Positions 11,131-22,229 are shown, counted from the stretch's first letter. The stretch: 32,424 nt of DNA from Schoenoplectus triqueter (GCA_964058805.1 CAXKVV010001268.1:1-32424); one strand, 5' to 3'. The notes: generated by a model from the sequence alone, not told the origin. Translations and numbers: made by a program.

Positions 11131-12333
11131 TCAAACTAATAAAATTAACTTAATATACATAAGAGGTAGTCGTAAGCGCACAACCTACCGTGTAGTATTT
11201 AGGTGTCGATCCCACAGAGACTAATTAAATTACCGATGTAGATAATTTCTTTAACCTAAACTTTAAATCTGAAAATATTTCTAAACTAAATAATTTCTAA
11301 AATAAACAATCAAACTGAACTAAATTTGGGTTATTTCAGAATTAAGAAAGTCTAGGGTTTTAGTATCACCATCCACTTGAATTTTAATTGTACTAATTAT
11401 GTATTTCAATGCTAATTTATGAGGAGTACCATCTAATTTAGGACCAAGTTCCTGATTAGGGTTTAGCACAGTGTTTCAATTAGGGCAAACTTCTCGGTTA
11501 AGTCCATCGTTCTTCCTAATCATAACCCGTTAAAATTTGATAATTCTAAATATTTTAAAGACTAATTATTCACGATTAAGTTTATCTTGCTGTTGCAGAT
11601 CAAAAGTTCTACGATGAAATTCATTTTATGACCAAGAGATCTAATTAATACTCTAAATGTTCAGAAAAGTCCCAACTAATCTATACTTCACGGTTAGGTC
11701 CATCATCTAGGGTTAGATATCAGTTTTGGTGGTCGAAGAACCGTCAGATTCTGGTTAGAAACCTAAATAATTCTCTAAGATACATGTGTAATTCTAATTT
11801 CATTTACAAGTTATGAATCTATGCTATCTAGAATTTTTAATCCCAGACGAATTACTAATACAAACATACAGCAGTTATAGTAATTCCATCATAAAAACAA
11901 TTCATAAAATAAAGCAATTAAAACCACAACAACTACGATTAAATTTTAAATTTCAAGGTTCACATGCCTAAACCTTAGAAAAATATTTACTCTTTCATTA
12001 AAAAGAGAATATCACAATAAATATTAAAAAAAATAAAAAAGAAATCATCAAGAGAATAAGAATTACGTCTAGTTTTTTATTTCTCTTCCTTTTGTCTTTT
12101 TCTCTCTCTTCTCAAGAAGAATAAATTTTTCTCTCTCCAAAACTATCTAATCTTATCCAACCTCCTTAATGTTCTGATGCCCTCTTTATAAGGAGCAAAA
12201 CGAGCCCAAGAACGCCCAAAAACTCCCAGCGGATCTCTCCAAAACTGTAAATAACCATCATGAGGTCAGGCTGAAACTGTCTGCCTGTCTGTAATCTGTA
12301 GTTATTTACTCTGGTACCCGATTTCATTATTTT
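11131..12333 (-). repeat. LTR-like unit, copy A of a 1.2-kb tandem pair
   Basis: The unit starting TCAAACTAATAAAATTAAC repeats at 12334, a period of 1203 bp. On the minus strand it has a TATA-like TTATAAAGAGG (near 12185-12195), a CT/GA-rich leader and a conserved end reading TCTCTGTGGGATCGACACC then TACTACACGGTAGG. That end is a common feature near the 3' end of plant retrotransposon LTRs (recalled, not searched). No gag or pol frame is present. The unit is therefore a probable solo LTR or non-coding retroelement piece; class not determined. Confidence 0.5.
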
Positions 12334-13454
12334 TCAAACTAATAAAATTAACCTAATACACACAAGAGATATCCGCAAACGCACGATCTACCGTGTAGTA
12401 TTTAGATGTCAATCCCACAGAGACTGATTAAACTACCGATGTAGATAATTTTTTTAAGCTAAATTTTAAATCTAGAAAGATTTCTAAACAAAATAATTTC
12501 AAAAATAAACAATCAAACTAAACTAAACTTGGGTTATTTCAGGATTAAGAAAGTTTAGAGTTTCAATATCACCATCAACTTGAGTTTTAATCGTACTAAT
12601 TATATATTTCAATGCTAATTTATAAGGGATACCATCTAATTTAGTGTCAAGTTCCTGATTAGGGTTTGGCACAGTATTTCAATTAGGGCAAACTTCTCGG
12701 TTAAGCCTATCGTTCTTTCTAATCAAAATCTGTTAAGATCTAGTAATACTAAATATTTTAAAGACTAATTATTCATGATTAAATTTATCTAATTAACAAA
12801 AGTCCCAACTAATCTAGACTTCACGGTTAGATCTATCATCTAGGGTTAGATACCGCTTTTGATGGTCGAAGAACCGTCAGACTTTGGTTAGAAACCTAAA
12901 TAATTCTCTAAAATACATGTACAATTCTAATTTCATTTGCAGATTATGAATCTATGCTATCTAGGGTTTTTAATCTCTGACATATTACTAATACAAACAT
13001 ATAGCGGTTCAATTCATGCAAAGTAATTCAATAACAAAAGTAATTCATAAAATAAAGCAATTAAAATCACAACAAGTATAATTAAACTTCAAGTTTCAAG
13101 GTTCACGTGTCTAAACCTTAGAAAATAAAAAAAAATATCAATAAAAAATAAAAAATAAATCATCAAGAAAATAATAGTTACGCCCAGTTTTTTATTTCTC
13201 TTTCCTTCTGGCTTCTTCTCTCTTCTCAAGAAGAACAAAATTTTCTCTCTCTAAAACTGTCTAACCTTGTCCAGCCCCTTATTTTTCTGATTCCCCTCTT
13301 TATAAGGAGCAAAACTAGCCCAAAAACGCTCAAAAACTCCCAGCGGATCTCTCCGAAACTGTAAATAACCGTCAGGAGGTCAGGTTGAAACCGTCTGCCT
13401 GTCTGCAGCTGATTGTCCACAGGCACTGACTCTGGTACTCGGTTTCATTATTTT
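12334..13454 (-). repeat. LTR-like unit, copy B of the tandem pair
   Basis: Directly follows copy A, same orientation, and is shorter mainly by one deletion of about 65 bp relative to copy A (near 12790). Divergence is clear but the two align throughout. The minus-strand frame at 13226-13426 lies across the TATA-like part and shows no protein family, so it is not called. Confidence 0.5.
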
Positions 13455-14757
13455 GCTTGTAACTTACTCGTCCAATGTCTTTTTACCTCAAATTTATGTT
13501 GTTTTTCTTCATTTTTCATGGGTTGTCATATAATTCTGAAATATAATAGAATCTAGACAATAACTTGAACATAATAATTTAAACCCTAATTAAACTAAAT
13601 TAATTTAATTAAACCTTAAAAAGCTAAATTATGAGAGTAAATCATATTCAAAATATAGTACTTAAGGCATCCTATCAGAATGCTAAAAGAAAATAATCAA
13701 ATATTATCAGCTATTTTTTTCGATTGGAACATTCTGTTCCTAGTTGTCTACTTAGACAATCCAATAAGATTTTTTTTTTTTGCGTGCTGCAATGTACAGA
13801 ACGGTGAATCATAGAAGTTATTTGAAATTTGTTTTTTATGAATCTCAACGCTATTGACGAAAGGCGTGTTGTGTCAACGGTGTTACACAAAATAATATAC
13901 AAATCCATTTTATTTATCAAGCCCTCAAATATTAATGGATCGTTGAGAGATGATCATGATAAAGTAATGCAACAATAATTATAGCAAAGATGTAAAGTCA
14001 GAAAATTAAAGGACATGTTAATATGTAATTAAATTAATTAACAGTAGCCTTTATCAATTGCAATGCTAGATTGCGCCATTAACGTTTGGTAAAGCAAAAG
14101 CTAATGAACTTATTTTCCTTTTGTATCACAAGCAAATTAATATCTGAAAAACAAATTTGTCTTCAATAACAAATTCATAATACATAAAATAATTAAAATT
14201 CTAAACTTTTTAGTTAGATCACGTAAATCAATATTCTCTATTGTTGAGAATTTAGAAAATGAAAGTTGCTCTATTCTATTGATCAATCTATTACAAACGG
14301 TTTGGAATGACTTATATATACATTTGTTTCTCATGGCTAATTTATTAACCGTTATTCTTATTTCCTAACTCAAGTTATCTTATAAAAAAAATTTACAAAT
14401 TAGTCCTCAATTTCTTTATATTTTTCAACATCTATCATCGATTGTGTTTAAATCTCTTATTCAACTTTGATCCAATCACTTATGTATAATTTTTCTCTTC
14501 ATTAAAAATAGATATATTTTAGCTCATAAATAATTTAAATTTTTCATTTTATTATTTATAAATTAATATGTGTTGAAGTGCATTATTTTATATCATTTCA
14601 ATACTAAAAAAATGTGTTTTCATAAAAAAGAGTTGTGTTAGAATTTTATATTTCTAATTATTTAGTCTATAACTATTTTTTTGTTGAAACGAAGTCTGAG
14701 GAACACGTGAAGTCACACAAATTAATTTTTAATAGTATTGGCACAAAGTGTTTGGAT
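13455..14757. other. AT-rich intergenic sequence, no gene seen
   Basis: Frames at 13711-13920 and 14137-14334 have no recognisable motif. No inverted or tandem repeat stands out. Confidence 0.5.
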
Positions 14758-14995
14758 TTCGATTTGGAACACATGTGACTCGATTTTTATTGTAACGTGT
14801 TCGAATTTCAAATTTGTCTTTCTCATTAAATTCTTCATATAAAAATATTGAGGGATATAAAATAAATAATTGAAAATTTCTAAACATCTCAATTTTTCAT
14901 ATCCCCTAATATCTTTATATAAAAATTTGAGAAATATAAATTTGAATTTCAGATGTGTTATAATAAAATTTGAACAAGTGCACTTCGAACTAAAA
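14758..14995. mobile_element. Foldback MITE with long inverted repeats
   Basis: The left arm (TTTTTATTGTAACGTGTTCG, then ATTTCAAATTTGT, ATATAAAAATATTGAGG) pairs with the reversed right arm (TTTATTATAACACATCTGAA, ATTCAAATTTATATTT, TATAAAGATATTAGGGG) over about 100 bp. A partial relative lies at 22230-22350. No transposase is encoded and no clear target duplication was found. Confidence 0.55.
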
Positions 14996-16321
14996 TGTGA
15001 ATGTTAATTTAAGCGGCATGCACTTCAAATCTTCTTTTATATAAAAAAAAAACGCATGTTTACTATCATCATCAACACAGTCTTATCCTTTTGATTCTAT
15101 TTTTTGGTCTCCTTTATTTTGGTTGGAGGCCTATAAATCATTTGTGCGTCAAATTTACTTTTCTTTAAGATCCATTTTTTTATAAGTAACTAATGTAAGT
15201 ATTTAATTTAACGGAAACAAATACTTTTATCGAAATAAAGACCAAGAGAGAATTTTTATTTAATAATTTGCAATATTAATTACTTTAATTGTCTTCGTAT
15301 TCAGAGTAAATTTATTATTAGCTTACTCAAAGATTCAATTAAGAAAATTTAACACCTGAAACAACAAATACTGGTCATTAATTTTACCAGCATTCTGGTG
15401 CCGCGATATTGTTCTTGGAAGTTGCATCCTACAACCTCCTTTTTCATTATTTTAAGCTTCAAAACTCAATCTACAAATCCAAACACCATGGTAAGAGAAG
15501 AGTACCGCTGACAATGAATGAACTAAGATTTATAATATCTGCAATAAATTTGATTGATTTAACATAAATATTGATGACTTGATACATTGAAACAAGTTTC
15601 AGAGAAAAATATTAATTTTCCAGTACAAATTCTTCGTGAAGAAGGATAAAAAACAATAATCAAATTCAATATTTAAATTTACAATATTAGTAGAACATAT
15701 ATGTATTGAAAATTAACTTCTAACATAAAAGTCACCTATTTATTTTACTCTTTCTATTTTTCGATAGGGAAGGTCAGCTGTCCGACCGTGCACTCCAAGT
15801 AAATTTATGGAATTTATGAGGTAATTTGGAACAATTCTTGAAACCACAAACAATTAATTAATTTGATAATTTTGACTATTGTTAATAAACTTATATTTTC
15901 AAAATCCGACAAATTAAAATTTAAAAATAATTAAGTATATATATATATTTTTTAGTGATTTCTGTGAACTTAAAGCTCACAGTAGGTTTGCTCATATGTA
16001 TGCATGCATTCATACAAACATGCATGTATTTATGTAAGTACATACATATGTACGTACACCTATGTGCAAGCCTCATCATTCATTAAATAATACAATTTTT
16101 TTAAAATATTATAAAAAATATTTCTATCATTTTAATAGTCGGACTCAAATTTAATCCAATAAAACGTCGGATTACCTCCATCCATTGTGTAATTAAAAAG
16201 GCAAGACTAACATGCAATGCCGTCATCTGTATGACTCATCGAAGGTAGTTGATGTTCCTTGAAGCATGTGCAATTAAACGAGCGATATGTATATAGAGAG
16301 AGACAGAGAGTGAGAGAGAGA
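14996..16321. other. Intergenic sequence with short microsatellites
   Basis: No gene seen. A run of ATGCATG-type and TACATACA-type tetranucleotide variants occurs near 15995-16060, and a GA-rich microsatellite at about 16294-16322 adjoins the next MITE. Confidence 0.5.
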
Positions 16322-16707
16322 GTCTGTTTTGTACAGTATAAGAGCGTTGTGCGTTCTATTTTTATTTTAAGTCAGAAATGATCGATCCGAATCGTTCAAT
16401 TTAATTTTCATATCAAAATCTATTAGGAAATTAAATTATATATTTTTTTAGAATTTTTTGCTATTTTTTCTGATGAGGAGAAAATGACTTGATCTGAGAA
16501 TTCCGGTTCATTCAAAAATGATGATTTTTCTCCTATCCAAAAAAAATTACAAATGAATTTCAAAAAATATAAAATTTGATTTACTAATAGATTTTGATAT
16601 GGAGATTAAATTGAGCGGTTTGGATCGATCATTTCTGACTTAAAATTAATAATAGAGCGTAAAACACACAACGCTCTTGTGCTTTGTAAAGCACCATAGC
16701 CTAATTC
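16322..16707. mobile_element. Mutator-like MITE with long inverted repeats, copy 1
   Basis: The left arm (AGAGCGTTGTGCGTTCTA, TTTTAAGTCAGAAATGATCG, TCAATTTAATTTTCATATCA) pairs with the reversed right arm (AGAGCGTTGTGTGTTTTACG, TTAAGTCAGAAATGATCG). Each arm is about 110 bp or more. It is the same family as 23753-24143, and its right end GCACCATAGCCTAATTC mirrors the left end of that copy. The left end merges with a GA microsatellite, so no target duplication could be read. Confidence 0.65.
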
Positions 16708-16765
16708 TCTCTCTATATATATATTCTCTCTCTCTATATATATATATAGAGAGAGAGTGTGTGTG
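16708..16765. repeat. Compound microsatellite (CT)n(TA)n(GA)n(GT)n
   Basis: Alternating CT, TA, GA and GT runs between two MITEs. Part of it pairs with the GA run on the far side of the next element, so it may mark that element's terminus. Confidence 0.8.
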
Positions 16766-17185
16766 TTTGTCTATTGTATTTCCAGTAGTACTTCGCCCGA
16801 AACGCTACCAATCCAAATTTTAATTTTTCATGCTCTAAATTTCAATTTAAGTAACCCAATAAAATTTTTATATCATAATCTTATAGAATATTATTTTTTA
16901 TCATATTTGGAGTTAGTTTACTATACTTAATGATTTTTAGAAAGTAAGCATTTTTCACATACAAAATTTATTATTTTTCTATTATTTTAGGATTATCTTT
17001 CAAAAATCATTAAACATAGTAAATTAATTCCAAACACGATAAAAATTAGTATTCTAGAAGATTATGATATATAAATTTTATGAACTATTTAAATTAAAAT
17101 TTTAAGTATGAAAAAATAAAATTTAAACAGGTAGCGTTTCGGGCGAAGTGCTATTGAAAGTACAATAGACAAACTCTCTCTCTCT
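16750..17185. mobile_element. MITE with long inverted repeats bounded by microsatellites
   Basis: Left arm TTTGTCTATTGTATTTCCAG, CACTTCGCCC-type segment and GAAACGCTACC; reversed right arm TTTGTCTATTGTACTTTCAA, ACTTCGCCCGAAACGCTACC. Pairing continues inward through CATAATCTT-TAGAATA and ATTTACTAT-TTAATGATTT, so arms are near 180 bp. No coding capacity. Both ends run into GA/TA runs. Confidence 0.6.
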
Positions 17186-17489
17186 CTCAATAAATATATA
17201 TATCTATATATATATATATGTGTGTGTGTGTGTGGAGATCTTACGGTGTTTCGCGAAGCAAAGAGGGTTTTACTTCGGTCTATAAAAATTTCACAAAATT
17301 AAAGTTCAAATTACCAATCTAATTCATCCAACATAAATTATATATTCAAATCTTATGGAATGTCAAATTTAATTACATTTAGAGCTTTCTAACTGTTTTT
17401 CTAGAATTTTTAAAAAATACCTACAAAATAATAAATAAGGGCAAGTTGATGTGGATTGGTGGGCCCCTTGCCGTACAGCTGTCCTGATC
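17186..17489. other. Microsatellite (TA)n(TG)n and unassigned sequence
   Basis: A TA/TG compound run at about 17190-17235 is followed by AT-rich DNA with no gene. CGGTGTTTCGCGAAGCAAAG (about 17245) may be the end of another decayed MITE. Confidence 0.45.
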
Positions 17490-17700
17490 TAGAGTGGCAA
17501 TTGGACGGGTTGACACATTAATTTATATATTATTTTTTTTAGATTTTATATTAACTTTAATTAAATTATACATCATTTGATTTTAAATCGAATCAAATTT
17601 TAATTAGATTAATTTAACTTTTTAAAAATCAACTTAAATTAAATTTTAATTCAGACGGGTCAAACAAATTTTTCTTATCGGGTTATCTTTACCACCTCTA
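17490..17700. mobile_element. hAT-type MITE (TAGAGGTGGCA family), diverged copy
   Basis: Starts TAGAGTGGCAATTGGACGGG and ends GGGTTATCTTTACCACCTCTA-like, an inverted repeat of the TAGAGGTGGCA type. Same family as the nested pair at 28021-28558. Flanking 8-mers TCCTGATC and TCCGGAAA agree only in part, so this copy is older. Confidence 0.6.
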
Positions 17701-17967
17701 TCCGGAAACGCTCAAATTTTGTTAAACGGTGGAGATTAAAATATTGCGGGCGGATTATCTGATTGCACATAAGAGGCCAAACCGACCACAGCATATGATA
17801 GAAAAAAATGTGATCGTCCTTTGTCTCATTGAATCCAATCAAATCAACTGTTTAATTCAAGTTTTCCTCACAAAAAAAAGAGAGAAAGATAAAAAATACT
17901 GTTTAATTGAAGTGGCAACTGACAGAATATACAAGTACCAGTACCATTTAATGCTTCGAGTTCAGGC

Positions 17968-18113
17968 ACAACACGGCGTGTTCGCTCCATTCCCACCTCC
18001 GTGGGAAAAAACAAATTCAGTCAGAGTGAATTATTTTTCCCCACCCAAATAGTAATATTTTAGTTCAATTTCCATTCTCATTCCCATTCCTTCTATTCAA
18101 GCGAACAGGGCCT
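17968..18113. mobile_element. Short MITE with TGTTCGCT ends
   Basis: Left GGCGTGTTCGCTCCATTCCC; right end reversed GGCCCTGTTCGCTTGAATAG. The ends and the inner CATTCCCATTCC motif are of a type common in plant MITEs. The 107-residue open frame at 17729-18052 runs into this element and has no family motif, so it is not called a gene. Confidence 0.45.
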
Positions 18114-18340
18114 AAAGTAGATTTGAAATGAAGTAGGTTTTTTATGACAACTTTCCTTAACTCTGTAAGAGTTAACGAGTAAATTAATGTATATTTTATT
18201 TATATTTGACTAATTCCCTCAACGAAAAAAATGTGCAATTAACGATGTGAAACTAGACGTCCCTTCTGTCATTGGGTAGAGTAAAGTGTGAGTGGATATA
18301 TCTTTATATTTATATTCGTTAAAAAAAATTATTCATATTC

Positions 18341-18763
18341 TATCCTTATCTATTAAAAAATATTTTTACCCTACTCTCAATTTTTATTATTAATAATTAT
18401 TATTAAAGTAATATTATTAAAAATAAGAGTGAGAACCGTAAATACGAATGACAGCGCGCCACTGACAGTGGCGCGTTTCATTATTTTTATGAAACGCGTC
18501 ACTGGCAGTGGCGCGTTTCGTCCAAACCCCGCGCAAGAGGTGCTGCGCGTTTGTATATATAAGAAGCAAACGCGCCACTGGCAGTGGCGCGTTTCGTAAA
18601 AATAATGAAACGCGCCACTGACAGTGGCGCGCTGCCATTCGTATATTTGAAATTTTACGTTTCTCACTCTTATTTTTAATAATATTAATTTAATATAACT
18701 TATTATTACTAAAAACTGCCCTACTCTATCCTTATCTATTAAAAAATACTTTTACTCTACTCT
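18341..18763 (+). repeat. Direct repeats flanking the palindrome
   Basis: TATCCTTATCTATTAAAAAA with its following TTTTACCCTACTC occurs at 18341-18378, and a close copy at 18727-18763, on either side of the palindrome. They may be remnants of a duplicated host element split by the insertion. Confidence 0.6.
18380..18716. mobile_element. GC-rich nested palindrome (foldback element) with four self-complementary units
   Basis: Four 21-bp units of the form CGCGYCACTGRCAGTGGCGCG lie at 18455-18475, 18495-18515, 18571-18591 and 18611-18631. Each unit is itself a near-perfect palindrome, and the four are placed symmetrically around 18543. Outside them a perfect 27-bp inverted repeat (18409-18435 and 18661-18687) includes AAAATAAGAGTGAGAA, with weaker pairing to about 18380 and 18716. 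The core is GC-rich in very AT-rich surroundings. A transcript would fold into a long hairpin. Open frames across it on the minus strand only translate the repeat and are not genes. Confidence 0.75.
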
Positions 18764-19250
18764 ATCCTTACTCATTAAGAATTTCGGGTAACAAATGGAT
18801 AACGATAAATAATGGATAAAAATTAAAATAATTCAATAAAAAAATATGATTTAGACAAATAAATAGTATTAAATAAATATACTAATAAAGTACAACAATA
18901 ATCAATATTTTAGATAAAAAATCATATATTTTTTTTACATCAATTGTCATAAAAAATATATACTAACTACTATATATATATTTATATAATTGAAATATTA
19001 TTTATTAAAAATATAAAATAATTATATATATATAATTATATATATTTATATAATTTATCCAATGGATAATAGATAAAGAAACCCCCTTATCCATACTTAT
19101 ATCCGATAAGCTAACAATTTTTTTTCTTATCCATACCCATTTTCAATGATTTAGCAAAAATAAAATCTTACTCATACATATCTTATCGGATATGATATGA
19201 ATCAGATAAACGATAAAAAAAATATCATTTACAGCCCTAACTGTAAGTTG
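18764..19250. repeat. GGATA/TATCC-rich decayed element
   Basis: Repeated GGATAA, TTATCC and TATCGGATAT motifs in both orientations end at TTTACAGCCCTAACT. The end resembles that of the intron element at 431-1047 (TTTACATCTCTAACT), so this is probably a related hAT-type relic. The left boundary is not resolved and may lie beyond the palindrome. Confidence 0.4.
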
Positions 19251-19854
19251 GGCCATGACCAGCTACAACCAAATCTGACTCATCTGTATGTAATTAAAAT
19301 ACTGAAAATTATAATTTAAATAATGTAGTTTGTAATAAATATATACTAATACAACGAAATAAGACTAAGTAGGCAAGTGGTAAGAGTCCAATTAGATCAA
19401 GAGACGTGATAATATACGACATTGAAGATGCCTGAGCTGTAATATTATAAAGAAAAACTTTTTTCTCTCTGGATCCTCCATCTCTCAAATAATTTCCGCT
19501 TTATTAACGCTCAGTTTTTTAATTGAGCACGTGTTAATTTAGTCCGATATCCCATATATATAGTTTCTTCGATATTTTTCTCAATTAGATCTAACGTCTA
19601 GCGCTTTTTTTTTATTCTCTCTTCCTTAGAACTTATGATGTTGAAATATATTTTATGTATTATAATTTTGATGCTGAACATAAATTAGAATGTTGTGATA
19701 TTGAATATATTATTAGGCTGATAAAATTTTACAAACATATATTTAAAGTTTACTTGCTGCTTTATGAGAAAATATTAGTTTGTGAAATTAAATTTTTTTT
19801 CATGTTATTTAGTAGATAATTGAAAGAAATCGCATACTCTAGATAATCATATAT
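19251..19854. other. Intergenic sequence, nothing firmly recognised
   Basis: No gene. A TAGGCAAGTGGTAAGAGTCC string at about 19370-19389 looks like a Pol III box A but lacks a proper box B. Confidence 0.45.
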
Positions 19855-20261
19855 AAATAATATTTAAATACTCAGAACATATATATTTAAATATCTAAAT
19901 AAAAAATCTAAATACCTAGATATTATACTTAAATACTCAGAACACATATCCAAATACCCAAAACAAATATCTAAATATCCAGAACACATCTCTAAATACC
20001 TAAATAAGAAATCTAAATACCTAGATATTATACTTAAATATCAAGAATACATATCTAAATATCTAAATAAGAAATCTAAATACTTAGATATTATACTTAA
20101 ATACCCAGAATGCATCTCTAAATAACTAAATAAGAAATCTAAATACCTAGATATTATACAAACTCAGAACACATATCTATATACTCAGAACACATCTCTA
20201 AATACCTAAATTAGAAATATAAATACCTAGATATTATACTTAAATACCCAAAACACATCTC
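19855..20261 (+). repeat. Satellite-like array of 21-bp units, left block
   Basis: Units of the type CTAAATACCCAGAACACATAT repeat head to tail. The variant GAAATCTAAATACCTAGATA recurs at 20008, 20071 and 20134, exactly 63 bp (3 x 21) apart; its relative near 19903 is 105 bp (5 x 21) earlier. The array therefore has a 21-bp base and a local 63-bp higher-order unit made of three variants. The last step in this block (to 20214) is 80 bp, a 4-bp deletion. Confidence 0.85.
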
Positions 20262-20366
20262 TAAATACATGGAACGGACGAAGCTGGGAATATTTGAGAA
20301 GACGAAAAAGAAAGCAAACAAACATCCGAAACTTGGTCACTACTGGAAAGACGAACCTCCACATAT
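20262..20366. other. Non-repeat insert in the 21-bp array
   Basis: About 105 bp (ATGGAACGGACGAAGCTGGG onward) that does not follow the repeat and is less AT-rich than it. It may be original flanking sequence or an insertion. Origin unknown. Confidence 0.5.
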
Positions 20367-20790
20367 ACTAACTAAATAAGAAATCTAAATACCTAGATAT
20401 CAAACTTAAATACCCATAGCACATATCTAAATACCTAGATATTATACTTAAATAATCAAAATACATATCTAAATACCCAGAATAAATATCTAAATACCCA
20501 AAATACATTTCTAAATATCTAAATAAGAAATCTAAATACCTAGATATTATACTTAAATACTCATAACACATATCTAAATACCCATAAGACATATCTAAAT
20601 ACTCAAAACACATATCTAAATATCTAAGTAAGAAATCTAAATACCTAGATATTGTATCTAAATACTTATAATAGATAATTAAATATATATGATACATATC
20701 TCAATAACTAACATAAGTAAATCAAATTATATAAAAATAAAATCTAAATACTTATAAAAATTTTAAATACTACTCATATATATATAAATA
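20367..20790 (+). repeat. Satellite-like array of 21-bp units, right block
   Basis: The GAAATCTAAATACC variant occurs at 20380, 20527 and 20632, spaced 147 and 105 bp (7 x 21 and 5 x 21). Beyond about 20700 the units decay. On the minus strand the 21-bp period gives a stop-free frame of 7-residue units with YLD at each start (20368-20697), which is best read as a by-product of the period. Confidence 0.8.
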
Positions 20791-22229
20791 CCTGAACAAT
20801 ATAATTACATACAACATGAGTTTGACATTTTGAAAATTATCACCTGGGTTTTGTGCACATGGTCTTTATTCGACGGAGAAATAATCACATGTATGCGAAA
20901 AAAGAAAGTTTGTTAAGCGCGGTTGAGAAAAACTTTTTGAAAATGAAAAATTATTTGCGGGAAATTTTTTTTACGGGATTAACGTTAGAGTACTGTTAAT
21001 CACGTCCTATTACAAATTTTCAGCCGCCTAGTAAGACTACTTCGGATCTTTTGTGGCCAAATCAACTGTCACGCTTTATTATCAATGAGAATATTTAGAA
21101 ACCAATCACATTTTACTTTTTTTTTGCTACGAGTGAACATTTTGTCGGGTTATTAAATTTTGATAAATTTTAGAAAATTAACAAATTTATTGCATAACAA
21201 AAAATTCTGATTGTACTAAATATTCTTAACATACATATATTTAGATTAAGCAAAAAGATTCTACATAATGGACAAATTTCTTTCTAATAAAATTAATATA
21301 TAATGATATTATCATATTAATTGAAGAATGCTCTAGATTTGTCCCGCAATGAATAATAATACTACATCGCATCCACATCAACCACAAATATTTATGACGT
21401 AAATATTTTATCTTCCATAAGTCTACTGTCGGTGTTGGCCCACGTATTGTTTCACATCATCATCCCTGCCACAGAAAATCAAGATTCTCTACAGGTGATT
21501 AGGCGAGTTGATTGGGTGGTGGGATTTGGGAAATAATAGCAGCACCTTTTAGTCGCACTCGCACATGAGACGAATCTCAATCGCTGTCGCTCGTGCCCAC
21601 CTAATTCATTTCTTGTTTGCATTATGCTCTCACCATTCAACCCACCTGACTCGCCACCGCATCAGAGAACACACAGGGATAACATGACATGACATGACAT
21701 GACATATGGAATGAATAAATTGATGGTTGACATATATACTTCTTGCTTACGTAGAAGAGTTCCTCTTCTAATCTGATTGATTACTTTGTTGAAGTTTGCT
21801 AATGCTAATTGAACACTACACTTATTATTTCCTTGGCTGATTTTGATAATGGGTAGAAGCTGAGTTGTAATTTAATGATTCTCTACTTTTTCCTTGAAAG
21901 TGGAAACAAGACAAAGAAGGGTCCTTTTGGCTTTTTCCAAATTTCTGATGTGGGATGACCTAATGACGATTCTAGAAATGGGAGAAGCCTGAATTTGATG
22001 AAAGCACAACTATTATTTAATTCTATACTTTTAACAAGCTATCGGTGACAAATTTTAAATAAGACACTGAATTTAATATAAAAGAATTATTTTTGTCAAC
22101 TTGATGTTACATGACCCGTCAATAAATTAATTGGCCCTACTAATTTTCCAATTTCTTTATTAGAGTACTTGTCGAGACACAAATTACGATATTATGAACC
22201 GAGGTTGTCTAATACGAAAACATTCATTT
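20791..22229. other. Intergenic sequence, partly less AT-rich, no gene seen
   Basis: About 21400-21700 is a less AT-rich island (GTGTTGGCCCACG, CACTCGCACATGAGACGAAT, GCTCGTGCCCACC) with no long open frame and no repeat; it may be regulatory or a relic. A pentanucleotide microsatellite (ACATG) of about five units lies at 21682-21706. Confidence 0.4.

Noticed and set aside
13226..13426. 66-residue minus-strand frame in the LTR-like unit
   Set aside because: The matching part of the other unit does not keep the frame, and no gag-like motif is visible.
17729..18052. 107-residue plus-strand open frame
   Set aside because: It runs into a MITE, has low-complexity lysine-rich sequence and no recognisable domain.
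18455..18631. Regular palindromic repeats resembling a CRISPR array
   Set aside because: Only four units, placed as a mirror image rather than head to tail, with unequal spacers and no cas genes, in a plant genome.
18377..18667. Two overlapping minus-strand frames across the palindrome
   Set aside because: They translate the nested inverted repeat in two frames; the repeated CQWR and ATVSGA pieces come from DNA symmetry, not protein selection.
19366..19450. tRNA-like or SINE-like start (AAGTGGTAAGAGTCC)
   Set aside because: No acceptable box B, no cloverleaf and no clear 3' tail or target duplication.
20368..20697. 109-residue minus-strand open frame with YLD repeats
   Set aside because: It exists because the 21-bp repeat is a multiple of three and happens to avoid stops; there is no upstream gene structure and no family.
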